A DNA stretch of 64,000 nucleotides, taken from assembly GCF_000442645.1 (NCBI RefSeq), contig NC_021915.1, forward strand, positions 2,356,001 to 2,420,000, written 5' to 3'. The position numbers and the translations under genes are program-made. Positions 54,300-62,416 of the stretch are shown here, in pieces. Under the pieces are notes generated by a model. It did not search any database, was not told where the DNA came from, and worked only from the letters and a program-made list of their open reading frames with translations. This stretch comes from Corynebacterium maris DSM 45190. GTDB taxonomy: Bacteria > Actinomycetota > Actinomycetes > Mycobacteriales > Mycobacteriaceae. Each line of letters opens with the position of its first letter. Position 1 is the first letter of the stretch.

Positions 54300-55778
54300 A
54301 TGACCAGCTTGTTGGCCAAGATCCGTGGCCGGTGGCGCAACACCGTCCGCATCGCCACGATCGACGCCGCACAGGCCGCCCCGCCGCCGTCGCCGCTGGC
54401 GCCGATCGATCTGACGGACTCCAGCCAGGTCACGGGCGTGATGGACATCGCCGCCCGCATCGGCGACATCCTGTTGTCCTCGGGCACCGCGAACCGGGAC
54501 GCCAAGGCCCAGCTGCATGCGGTGATGAATGCCTGGGGCCTGCACTACGTGCACGTGGACGTGACGAAGACGACGATCACGATGCACGCGTCGATCGGCA
54601 CGCCGCGTCGGCAGCCGTTGGTCATCTTCCGGGTGATCCGCGGCCTGGACACGGATTTTTCCAAGCTCTCCGAGGTCGACCGGTTGATCCGTTCCATCCA
54701 GGCGGGCGCCACCACCCCGGAGGTGGCCGCCAAGATCCTCACCGAGCTGGAAGCCAAGCCCGCCAATTACGGCGCGAAGATGGCCGTGCTCGGGTGGGGG
54801 TTGTTCGGCGGCGCGGTGACGCTGACGCTCGGCGGCGACGCGTTGGCGGTGGTCATCGCCGCGATCATGGGCACGGTGATCACCGCCTTGAACACCTATC
54901 TGGGGCGCAACGGCCTGCCGGCGTTTTTCCAGCAGATCATCGGCGGCGTCATCGCCACCGTGCCCGCGGCGTTGCTGTACAACTTTGCGGGGTATCTCGG
55001 CGTGCCGGTCTCCCCCAGCCAGATCATCGCTTCCGGGATCGTGGTGCTGGTCGCCGGCCTGAGCCTGACGCAATCGCTGCAGGACGGCATCATGGGCGCC
55101 TCCGCGACGGGCTCCGCCAGGTTCTTCGAGACGATCCTGATGACAGCGGGCATCGTCGCCGGCGTCGCGATGGGCATTCAGTTGGCGGAGACGCTGGGCT
55201 TCGCCCTGCCTCCCCTGGAGACGCAGGCGCCGCCGAACTTCTCGTCCTTGCTGGTGCGCTTGCTGGGCGCGGGGTTGATCTGCACCGGCTTCGCCATCGC
55301 CATGTTCGCCGAACGTTCCGCCGTGGTGGTGGCGTTCTTCGCCGCGCTGTTCGGCATGTCCTTCTACTACCTGGTGTTCATCCCTCTCGGCGTGGGCGGG
55401 GTGGCGGCGGCGGCGCTGACGGCCACCATCATCGGTCTGTCCGGTGGCCTGTTGTCCCGTCGCTTCCTGATCCCGCCGGTGATCACGACGATTGCGGGCA
55501 TCACGCCGATGCTGCCGGGGCTCATGCTGTACCGCAGCATGTACGCGCTGGTGCAGGACCAGATGCTCGTGGGCTTCACCAATCTTTTCGTGGCGCTGGC
55601 CACGGCGGGGGCGTTGGCGGCGGGCGTGGTGCTCGGCGAGTGGATCGCCCGCCGGATTCGCCGCCCGCGGGTGTTCCGCCCGTACGCGGCGATCAAGGCG
55701 GCGCGTCGGCACGCTTTCCAGCCGTTTCCGCGGCCCGGGCGGGCGCCACGCCGGGTGCGCCGGAAGCCGGGGTCGTAG
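54300..55778 (+). CDS. thrE: Threonine/serine exporter ThrE
   Basis: 492 aa. The cytoplasmic N-terminal hydrolase-like half (AAPPPSPLAPIDLTD, LSEVDRLIRSIQAGAT) is followed by about ten membrane segments ending GEWIARRIRRP. It closely resembles C. glutamicum ThrE, which exports L-threonine and L-serine by proton motive force. The C-terminal tail is Arg-rich. The neighbours ddh and thrE are both tied to aspartate-family amino acids. Confidence 0.96.
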   Translation: MTSLLAKIRGRWRNTVRIATIDAAQAAPPPSPLAPIDLTDSSQVTGVMDIAARIGDILLSSGTANRDAKAQLHAVMNAWGLHYVHVDVTKTTITMHASIGTPRRQPLVIFRVIRGLDTDFSKLSEVDRLIRSIQAGATTPEVAAKILTELEAKPANYGAKMAVLGWGLFGGAVTLTLGGDALAVVIAAIMGTVITALNTYLGRNGLPAFFQQIIGGVIATVPAALLYNFAGYLGVPVSPSQIIASGIVVLVAGLSLTQSLQDGIMGASATGSARFFETILMTAGIVAGVAMGIQLAETLGFALPPLETQAPPNFSSLLVRLLGAGLICTGFAIAMFAERSAVVVAFFAALFGMSFYYLVFIPLGVGGVAAAALTATIIGLSGGLLSRRFLIPPVITTIAGITPMLPGLMLYRSMYALVQDQMLVGFTNLFVALATAGALAAGVVLGEWIARRIRRPRVFRPYAAIKAARRHAFQPFPRPGRAPRRVRRKPGS

Positions 55779-55856
55779 CGTAGAATGGAGAACCTGCCGG
55801 GGCCTTCTCACGTGACGGCCCCCTACATCCGTTCAGCCACGCCACAGGAGGATTAC

Positions 55857-56222
55857 GTGCCACCGAAGGTACACGACACCCGCCCCAGCCCCGAGGAAAT
55901 CGAGGCCATCGAGGCCGAGACCGCACGCAACGCCCGTGCCGTCGTCGCGACCTTCGCGGAAGATTACCTCGACGGCGTCACGTTGATGTCGATGCTCGGG
56001 GTGGAGCCCGAGGGTCTGGTCCACAAGAAGGTCCTGGAGGAGCTGCAGCCGGAGGAGCCGGAGGAGCCCGCCAAGAAGACGCCCGCCAAGAAGACGACGA
56101 AGAAAACCACGAAGAAAACCACCAAAAAGACGACGAAGAAGACGACCAAGAAGGCCGCCAAGAAGACGCCCGCCAAGAAGACGACGAAGAAAACCACGAA
56201 GAAGACGACCGGCGGAGCGTAA
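55857..56222 (+). CDS. Small protein with histone-like Lys/Thr-rich tail
   Basis: 121 aa. An acidic head (residues 1-71, predicted helical) is joined to a 50-residue tail of AKKT/KKTT repeats (72-121), like HupB or histone H1 tails. A strong Shine-Dalgarno AGGAGG (55846-55851) is 5 nt before GTG 55857, so I use that rather than the frame opening at 55785. A -10-like TAGAAT is at 55781-55786. Four nt separate it from otsA, so it is in the same operon. The function is unknown. DNA or polyanion binding is inference from charge. Confidence 0.8.
   Translation: MPPKVHDTRPSPEEIEAIEAETARNARAVVATFAEDYLDGVTLMSMLGVEPEGLVHKKVLEELQPEEPEEPAKKTPAKKTTKKTTKKTTKKTTKKTTKKAAKKTPAKKTTKKTTKKTTGGA
56071..56203 (+). 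repeat. 46-bp direct repeat coding the Lys/Thr tail
   Basis: The 46-bp block at 56071-56116 recurs at 56158-56203. Each encodes KK-T-P-AKK plus KKTT units. The sequence between is degenerate KKTT code. Such repeats are prone to length change by slippage. Confidence 0.85.
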
Positions 56223-56226
56223 GCGC

Positions 56227-57708
56227 GTGGCTTTGAGCGGTGACAACGATTTCGTGGTGGTGGCCAACCGGCTGCCGGTCGACCTGACGACGGACGCTGA
56301 CGGCGCCCGCACGTGGACGCCGTCGCCCGGCGGGCTGGTCGCCGCGTTGTCGCCGGTGCTCGAGCGTTTTTCGGGCTGCTGGGTCGGTTGGCCCGGGGTG
56401 GCGGACACCGCCCCGGAACCTTTTCGCACGGAATCCGGCGTCCTGTTGCACCCGGTGGAGCTGACCGCGACGGACTACGAGCTGTTCTACGAGGGTTTTT
56501 CCAACGCCACGCTGTGGCCGTTGTACCACGACTTGATCGTCACCCCGGTGTACGACCGTGAGTGGTGGGACGCCTACCGCGACGTCAACGAGCGTTTCGC
56601 CGCCGCGGTCGCGGAAGTCGCCGCGGAAGGCGCGACCGTGTGGGTGCAGGACTATCAACTGCAGCTCGTGCCGGGCATTCTGCGGCAGACGCGTCCTGAC
56701 CTGACGATCGGATTTTTCCTGCACATCCCCTTCCCCAGCGCCGACTTGTTCCGCCAGCTGCCGTGGCGGGAGGAGACGGTGCGCGGGTTGCTCGGCGCGG
56801 ACCTGATCGGCTTCCACCTGGAGTCGAACGTCGCTAATTTCCTGGACTTGGTGCGCAAGGTGGCCGGCCCCGGTGGATCGCACATCGGGCAGCCCGACAG
56901 CCTCATTGTGGAAGGCACCCCGGCGACCCGCCGGGTGGGCGCCCGCATCACCGCCGCCGACGGTCGCAGCGTCGGGGTCGGGGCGTTCCCGATCTCCATC
57001 GACATGGACTCGTTGGGGGAGAGTGACCCGGCCACCGTCGATAAGCTGCGCGGCGAGATCGGCGACCCGGAGACCGTGCTGCTGGGCGTGGACCGGTTGG
57101 ACTACACCAAGGGCATTCTGCAGCGGCTGCTCGCTTTCGAGGAGCTGCTGGAAGCCGGCGCGCTGGACCCGGCGGAGGTCGTGCTGGTGCAGGTGGCCAC
57201 GCCGTCGCGCGAGCGCATCGCCCATTATCAGCACGCCCGTTCGCAGGTGGAGGAGGCCGTCGGCCGGATCAACGGCCGTTTCGCCGCCATCGGCCGACCG
57301 GTGGTGCATTATCTGCACCGTTCGCTGCCGAAACAGACGCTGCACCACTACTACGCGCTCGCCGACGTCATGCTGGTCACCCCGTTCAAGGACGGGATGA
57401 ACCTGGTGGCCAAGGAGTACGTGGCCTGCCACGGCGACGGCTCCGGATCGCTGGTGCTCTCCGAGTTCGCGGGCGCCGCCGCAGAGCTGGACCGGGCGCA
57501 CCTGTGCAACCCCTTTGACCTGGAGTCGCTCAAGCGCGCGGTTGTCAACGCGGTGCGCGGCCTCGAGCACGATCCGCAGACGCTGCACGAGCGCATGCTC
57601 GCGATGCACGAGCAGGTCGCCACCCATGACGTGCGCCTGTGGGCGCGCTCCTTCCTGCGCTGCCTGGGCACGCTTGACGACGCCTCCGTGGACGAGTCGC
57701 GCGCATGA
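56227..57708 (+). CDS. otsA: Trehalose-6-phosphate synthase
   Basis: 493 aa GT20 glycosyltransferase: UDP-glucose + glucose-6-P to trehalose-6-P. Motifs are VVANRLPVDL, VQDYQLQLVPGILR, FLHIPFPSADLFR, LLGVDRLDYTKG and NLVAKEYVACHGD. GTG follows the previous stop by 4 nt. Its stop overlaps the ATG of the next lipoprotein gene. Trehalose in corynebacteria serves osmoprotection and mycolate transfer. Confidence 0.96.
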   Translation: MALSGDNDFVVVANRLPVDLTTDADGARTWTPSPGGLVAALSPVLERFSGCWVGWPGVADTAPEPFRTESGVLLHPVELTATDYELFYEGFSNATLWPLYHDLIVTPVYDREWWDAYRDVNERFAAAVAEVAAEGATVWVQDYQLQLVPGILRQTRPDLTIGFFLHIPFPSADLFRQLPWREETVRGLLGADLIGFHLESNVANFLDLVRKVAGPGGSHIGQPDSLIVEGTPATRRVGARITAADGRSVGVGAFPISIDMDSLGESDPATVDKLRGEIGDPETVLLGVDRLDYTKGILQRLLAFEELLEAGALDPAEVVLVQVATPSRERIAHYQHARSQVEEAVGRINGRFAAIGRPVVHYLHRSLPKQTLHHYYALADVMLVTPFKDGMNLVAKEYVACHGDGSGSLVLSEFAGAAAELDRAHLCNPFDLESLKRAVVNAVRGLEHDPQTLHERMLAMHEQVATHDVRLWARSFLRCLGTLDDASVDESRA

Positions 57709-58211
57709 GGGCACGGACGATACCGGCCGCGGCGGCCCTGCTGTCCGCCTGCGCGCTGGCCCTGAGCGCCTGCGGCGGCGGTCAGGAAGAACCCCTTCCG
57801 GAACCGGTGTCGGTGGCCGGGCCGATGTGGCAGGTCACCGACATCTACACCGCCCCGGGCGAACCGTCGTCGGTCCCGCCGGGTGCCGCGGGCTCCGTGG
57901 GGCTGATCTTCGGCTCGGGCAGCGCCACCGGCTCCACCGGGTGCGCGCCGATCCAGGCGCGGGTGGAATATAGCGCGGACGGTGAGCCCGCCACCGTCGA
58001 CGAGGCCGACGCCGTGACCTTCGACATCGTCGACCTCGGCCCCGTCGACGGCGAGTGCTCGGGTTCCGACGCCTGGTCGCACGGGCACCTGACCGAGCTG
58101 ATCGTCCCCGGCGCGGAGTTCGACATGTCCCTGACCACCCCGACGGAGCTGGTGCTCACGGCGCGTGAGGAGGCGGTCGACCCGCCGTCGATACGTTTGG
58201 TGGCCCTGTAG
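57705..58211 (+). CDS. Putative lipoprotein in the trehalose operon
   Basis: 168 aa. The signal peptide ends in lipobox LSAC. A following GPMWQVTDIYTAPGE... stretch resembles META/HslJ-type domains, though weakly. It overlaps otsA by 4 nt (ATGA), so it is co-translated. A hypothetical gene occupies the same spot between otsA and otsB in C. glutamicum as I recall. Confidence 0.75.
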   Translation: MRARTIPAAAALLSACALALSACGGGQEEPLPEPVSVAGPMWQVTDIYTAPGEPSSVPPGAAGSVGLIFGSGSATGSTGCAPIQARVEYSADGEPATVDEADAVTFDIVDLGPVDGECSGSDAWSHGHLTELIVPGAEFDMSLTTPTELVLTAREEAVDPPSIRLVAL

Positions 58212-58224
58212 GTAGGTTGGGGTC

Positions 58225-59535
58225 ATGAACCCCAGCCTGCATGATGTGGCGACGGCGGAAACCTTGCTGGTCGTCTCCGACTTCGACGGCACCTTGGCCG
58301 GCATCGTCCCCGACCCGTCGGCGGTGCCCGTGCACCGCGGGGGCCTGGGGGCCTTGGCCCGTTTGGCCGGGCTGCCGGGCACGACGGTGGCCATTCTCTC
58401 CGGCCGCGGGCGGGAGGATCTGCGGCGGGTGTGCCCGTTGCGGGCGCCGGTGGTGTTGGCGGGTTCGCACGGGGCGGAGTCCGGCGAGCACGGCGTCACC
58501 CTCACCGACGAGATGGCCGCGGCCCTGGAGTCGGTGGCCGCGGAACTGGACTCGTTGACCCGCTCCGACGGCTCCGCCTATGTGGAGCGCAAGCCTTTCC
58601 AGACGGTGTTTCACGTGGCGCCATTGGCCGCCCGGGACCCGGCGGCCGCCGCCGCGCTGTTGGAGCAGGCGCGGTTGGTTTATGCGCACGGCACGACCGT
58701 GGCCGGCGGGAAGAACATCGTGGAGTTCTCCGCGGCCACGGTGACCAAGGGAACCTGGATCGCGGCGGAGCGCGCGCACGTGGGGGCCGGGCGCACGGTG
58801 TTCGTCGGCGATGACGTCACGGATGAAAACGGGTTCGCCGCCCTCGGCCCGGACGACCTGGGGGTGAAGGTCGGTGACGGGGAGACCCTGGCCGCAGTGC
58901 GGGTGCCCGACCGGGACGCGGCGGCGGAGTGGTTGACGCAGCTGGCCGCCGCCCGCGCCGCGCACACGGGCATTCCTTCAGACCGCGCCGCGCGTTGTCA
59001 GGCCGTGGCCGCCGGGTTCACCGCCGTGGCGGTCCAGGTCACCGATTGGGAGGCGCAGACCCCCTGCGAGCAGTGGCTCGCGCGTGACGTCGTCGCCCAC
59101 CTGACTCACTGGTATCCACACAATCTGGCGCGGGCGGGAGTCGACCTGCACCTGACGGTCGACGCACAGGCCGACCCTCTGGGCGCCTGGTACGAGTTGG
59201 CCCGGGCGGCGCAGGAGGTGCTGGAGGATCCGGCGCGGGCGCAGGCCGTCTACGCCGCCGGCCCCGACGAAGGAAAGACGGTGGAGCAGGTGACGAACGG
59301 ATACTTCATTCCGGACGTGTTCATGCACACCTGGGATCTGGCGCGTTCGCAGGGTATGAGAGTGGGGCTGGACCCGGATTTCGCGCGGCGTCAGCTCCGG
59401 GGCCTGCAGGGGCTCGGCGAGGCGCTGCAGGACGGCGGCCGGTTCGCCGAGCCGCGTGAGGTCCCGGAGGGCGCGTCGGCGGGCGATGAGTTGATGGCCT
59501 TCAGCGGGCGCGACCCGGAGTTCGGGCTGCGTTAA
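58225..59535 (+). CDS. otsB: Trehalose-6-phosphate phosphatase fused to MDMPI/TIGR03086-like domain
   Basis: 436 aa, versus about 250 for ordinary OtsB. Residues 10-245 are a HAD phosphatase with D19-F-D21-GTL, ILSGRGREDL, GSHGAES and GDDVTDEN (195-202). From about 252 a second domain begins: DRAARCQAVAAGF, DWEAQTPCEQW, RDVVAHL and FMHTWDLARSQG. This is the pattern of MDMPI_N/TIGR03086 (DinB-superfamily) proteins, with H292, D364 and H368 as likely metal ligands. The frame is continuous with no internal stop. TAGGTT (58213-58218) is 6 nt before the ATG. It overlaps ipsA by 4 nt. Confidence 0.9.
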   Translation: MNPSLHDVATAETLLVVSDFDGTLAGIVPDPSAVPVHRGGLGALARLAGLPGTTVAILSGRGREDLRRVCPLRAPVVLAGSHGAESGEHGVTLTDEMAAALESVAAELDSLTRSDGSAYVERKPFQTVFHVAPLAARDPAAAAALLEQARLVYAHGTTVAGGKNIVEFSAATVTKGTWIAAERAHVGAGRTVFVGDDVTDENGFAALGPDDLGVKVGDGETLAAVRVPDRDAAAEWLTQLAAARAAHTGIPSDRAARCQAVAAGFTAVAVQVTDWEAQTPCEQWLARDVVAHLTHWYPHNLARAGVDLHLTVDAQADPLGAWYELARAAQEVLEDPARAQAVYAAGPDEGKTVEQVTNGYFIPDVFMHTWDLARSQGMRVGLDPDFARRQLRGLQGLGEALQDGGRFAEPREVPEGASAGDELMAFSGRDPEFGLR

Positions 59536-60656
59536 ATCTCGCGCCCCGGGGCTGGGTTGGCGACGGTGGCGCCGGGCAGGAACGAGGTGGGCAGGATCTT
59601 GCGCGGCGTCTTTAACGGTATGGGCCGGTCGGCGGCGTGGGCGTCGATGAGTTCGCCGAGCATGGCGCCGGCGGCGGCGCCTTTGGCCTTGTTGGGTTGG
59701 GCGACGGTGGTCAGGCCGCGGGTGCGCGCGAGCTCGACGCCGTCGAAGCCGGTGACGGAGAGATCCCTCGGCACGCTTTTGCCCTGGCTGCGGGCGTAGG
59801 CCAACACACCGAAGGCCATGGAGTCGGTGGTGCACAGCACGGCGGTCAGGTCCGGGTGGGCGGTGAGCAGTTCGCGGGCGGCGTCGACGGCGGTGGCGTG
59901 GTCGTTGTGGTGGCGGGCGACGACGGGCACGCCGGCGGGGTCGATGCCGGCGGCGGCGAAGACGTCGAGGGCGCCGGTGATGCGTCCGCGTTGGACGTGC
60001 AGGGTGGCGTCGTCGAGGAGGTGGCCGTCGACGGGCCCGTCGTGGCGTATGCGGGTCAGGCGTTTGGCCAGGACGCCGATGCGACGGTGGCCGGCGTGGA
60101 CGAGTGCCTCGGCTGCGGGGGTGATCGCGGCGGCGTCGTCGATGCCGACGTACGGCAGATCGGTGTCGTAGGGCTGGTCGCAGACGACCATGGGGACGCC
60201 GCGGGAGCGGACGGCGTCGAGGTTGGGGTCGTCGGCGGCGACGGAGTAGACGATGAAACCGTCGACCACGGCGCGGTGGATCAATTCGGGGCCGGCGGCC
60301 AGGTCGTCGCCGGATCCGACGGGCACGAGGGTGAGTGAGTTTTCGGTGCCGTAGGAGGATTCGGCGAGCCCGGCGAGGAAGTCGACGGAGGCGTGGTCCT
60401 CGAAGGCGTAGGACAGCTGCTCGGTGAGCAGGACGCCGATGGAGCCGACGCGGCGGGTGCGCAGGGAGCGGGCCGCGGGGTCGGGGCCGGGGTAACCGCG
60501 GGCTTCGGCGGCGGCGAGTATTTTGGTGCGCAGCGCCGTGGAGAGCTGATCTGGGTGGTTGTAGGCGTTGGAGACGGTGGTGCGGGACACACCGAGGTCG
60601 GCCGCCAACGACGCCAACGTGCCCTTGCGGGGTGCGCGCGAAGACCTGGGTGCCAT
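59532..60656 (-). CDS. ipsA: LacI-family regulator (IpsA-like)
   Basis: 374 aa. N-terminal LacI HTH (GTLASLAADLGVSRTTVSNAYNHPDQLS) and periplasmic-binding-like sensor (about 75-360). In C. glutamicum the LacI regulator at this place, IpsA, responds to myo-inositol and controls inositol-phosphate and mycothiol supply. ATG 60656 lies 8 nt after TAGATT (60665-60670 complement). The symbol is based on synteny from memory. Confidence 0.82.
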   Translation of the reverse strand: MAPRSSRAPRKGTLASLAADLGVSRTTVSNAYNHPDQLSTALRTKILAAAEARGYPGPDPAARSLRTRRVGSIGVLLTEQLSYAFEDHASVDFLAGLAESSYGTENSLTLVPVGSGDDLAAGPELIHRAVVDGFIVYSVAADDPNLDAVRSRGVPMVVCDQPYDTDLPYVGIDDAAAITPAAEALVHAGHRRIGVLAKRLTRIRHDGPVDGHLLDDATLHVQRGRITGALDVFAAAGIDPAGVPVVARHHNDHATAVDAARELLTAHPDLTAVLCTTDSMAFGVLAYARSQGKSVPRDLSVTGFDGVELARTRGLTTVAQPNKAKGAAAGAMLGELIDAHAADRPIPLKTPRKILPTSFLPGATVANPAPGREI

Positions 60657-60711
60657 GTCTAAAGAATCTACCGGGGCAGGCAAGTCGGCGAGTTTTCAAT
60701 TGATTTTCACC

Positions 60712-60738
60712 TTGACAATCATTTTCATTAAGGACAAT
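60712..60738 (+). promoter_or_regulatory. Zur-type box over the zinc-transporter promoter
   Basis: TGACAATCATTTTCA (60713-60727) is a near match to the 7-1-7 Zur/Fur box TGATAATCATTATCA. It overlaps a perfect -35 TTGACA (60712-60717). A -10-like GACAAT is at 60733-60738. Zinc-loaded Zur would block the promoter. Zur control of the homologous operon is established in C. glutamicum. Confidence 0.78.
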
Positions 60739-60747
60739 GATGGGGTC

Positions 60748-61665
60748 ATGCACCCAGTCCCCCGCCGCCGCGCCAGCCGTGCCGCCACGGCCGCCCTCGC
60801 CGTCTGCGCCCTCGCCCTCACCGCCTGTTCGACCACCGGGGAGGCCGCCGAGGACGACGGGCTCAGCGTGGTCACCTCCACGGCGATCTGGGGAGACGTC
60901 GCCGACGCCGTGCTCACCGACCAAGACGCCGCCGTCCACCCGATCGTGGAAGCCAGAAACGTCGACCCCCACTCCTTCGAACCGGCCGCCGCCGACCTGG
61001 TGCGCGCCTCCGAGGCCGACTTGGTCGTCGTCGGCGGCGGCGGTTACGACGCCTGGCTCTACCGCGACCTGACGGAAGGCGGCGACGGACCCGAGGTCAT
61101 CCACGCACTGCCGCTGGCCGGGCACGACCACAGCCACGACGACGGGCATGACCATGACCATGACCACGAGAGCAACGAACACATCTGGTACGACACCGAG
61201 GCCGTCGCCGCCGTCGCGTCCGACCTCGCCGCCGCCGTCACGGCGCTCGATCCGGAGGCCGAGGTCGACGCCCAGCCGGTCATCGACGAAATGGCCGCCC
61301 TCGCCGAGCGCGTCGCCGCCCTGCCGGACCTGCGCGTGGCACAGACCGAAACCATCGCCGACTACCTCGTCGCGGACTCCGGCATGAAAGACGTCACCCC
61401 GGAGTCCTACCGCTCCGCGGCGCTGCGGCACACCGAACCCGCCGCCGCCGACCTCGCGGCGTTTTTAGAGCTCATCGACTCCGGCGACCTGGAGCTGCTG
61501 ATCCACAACCCGCAGACCAAGACCGACATGAGCGAGCGCATCCGCGACGCCGCCGAAGACGCGGGCGTCTCCGTCGTCGAGATCGGCGAAACCCCGCCGG
61601 AGGGGACCGACTTCCTCGACTACTTCCACCAGATCATCGACGAGCTGGAAACCGTCGCCGCATGA
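60748..61665 (+). CDS. Zinc ABC transporter substrate-binding lipoprotein (ZnuA-like)
   Basis: 305 aa cluster-9 binding protein. Signal peptide with lipobox LTAC, the DPHSFEP metal His, a His/Asp-rich loop (about 130-148, GHDHSHDDGHDHDHDH) typical of zinc-specific proteins, and HIWYD. Captures Zn2+ outside the membrane. First gene of a three-gene operon under a Zur-like box. Confidence 0.93.
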   Translation: MHPVPRRRASRAATAALAVCALALTACSTTGEAAEDDGLSVVTSTAIWGDVADAVLTDQDAAVHPIVEARNVDPHSFEPAAADLVRASEADLVVVGGGGYDAWLYRDLTEGGDGPEVIHALPLAGHDHSHDDGHDHDHDHESNEHIWYDTEAVAAVASDLAAAVTALDPEAEVDAQPVIDEMAALAERVAALPDLRVAQTETIADYLVADSGMKDVTPESYRSAALRHTEPAAADLAAFLELIDSGDLELLIHNPQTKTDMSERIRDAAEDAGVSVVEIGETPPEGTDFLDYFHQIIDELETVAA

Positions 61666-61714
61666 CGTCTCTTCCCGAGAGCATGATCCGTGCCGCAAAA
61701 GTAGGATGTTGAGA

Positions 61715-62416
61715 ATGCTGGTCAGCTTCACCGACGCCGCCATCGAGCCCTTGTGGTCGGGGCTCAATCTCACGATTGAACCAGGCGAATTCATCGCCGT
61801 CCTCGGCCCCAACGGAGTCGGAAAATCCACCCTCCTGGGCACCGTCCTGGGCACCCGGCGCCTCACCGGGGGGAGAGTGGACGTCAACGCGCGTGTCGGC
61901 TTCATCCCGCAACAGCGGATGTTCCCGCAAGATTTACCCATGCGGGCCCGCGACCTCGTGTCCCTGTCACTGTCCCACGGCGTCGTGCGCCGCCGCTCCC
62001 CCCGCCGTGAGCGAGTCGACGCCCTGTTAGAGGCCGTCGGGGCGACGGGCCTCGCCGACCGCCGGGTGGGCACCCTGTCCGGCGGGCAACAACAACTGAT
62101 CCGCCAGGCCCAGGCATTGGCCAACGACCCGCAGCTGCTGCTGGCCGACGAACCCTTACTCAGCCTGGACCTCGCCCGGCAGCAGGACACCGTGGCGAAG
62201 CTGGACCAACGCCGCCGCGAGCACGGCACCTCCGTGCTGTTCGTCACCCACAGCGTCAACCCCGTCATGGGCGTGGTGGACCGGCTGCTCTACCTCGCCC
62301 CGCACGGCCACACTCTGGGCACCGTCGACGAGGTCATGCGCACCGAGGTGCTGTCCCGGCTCTATGGCGCACACGTGGAAGTCCATCGCCTCGGCGACCG
62401 GCTGGTGGTGTTGTAG
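61715..62416 (+). CDS. Zinc ABC transporter ATPase (ZnuC-like)
   Basis: 233 aa. Walker A GPNGVGKSTLL, signature LSGGQQQLIRQA and Walker B LLLADEPLLSLD. ATG 61715 is 7 nt after TAGGAT (61702-61707), so besides read-through from the Zur promoter it may have its own leaderless promoter. The gap to the lipoprotein gene is 49 bp. Confidence 0.93.
   Translation: MLVSFTDAAIEPLWSGLNLTIEPGEFIAVLGPNGVGKSTLLGTVLGTRRLTGGRVDVNARVGFIPQQRMFPQDLPMRARDLVSLSLSHGVVRRRSPRRERVDALLEAVGATGLADRRVGTLSGGQQQLIRQAQALANDPQLLLADEPLLSLDLARQQDTVAKLDQRRREHGTSVLFVTHSVNPVMGVVDRLLYLAPHGHTLGTVDEVMRTEVLSRLYGAHVEVHRLGDRLVVL

Noticed and set aside
58978..61431. 817-codon minus-strand frame spanning otsB, ipsA and the zinc lipoprotein
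   Set aside because: Composition is Arg/His/Pro repeats typical of shadow frames. The real minus-strand gene there is ipsA in another frame.
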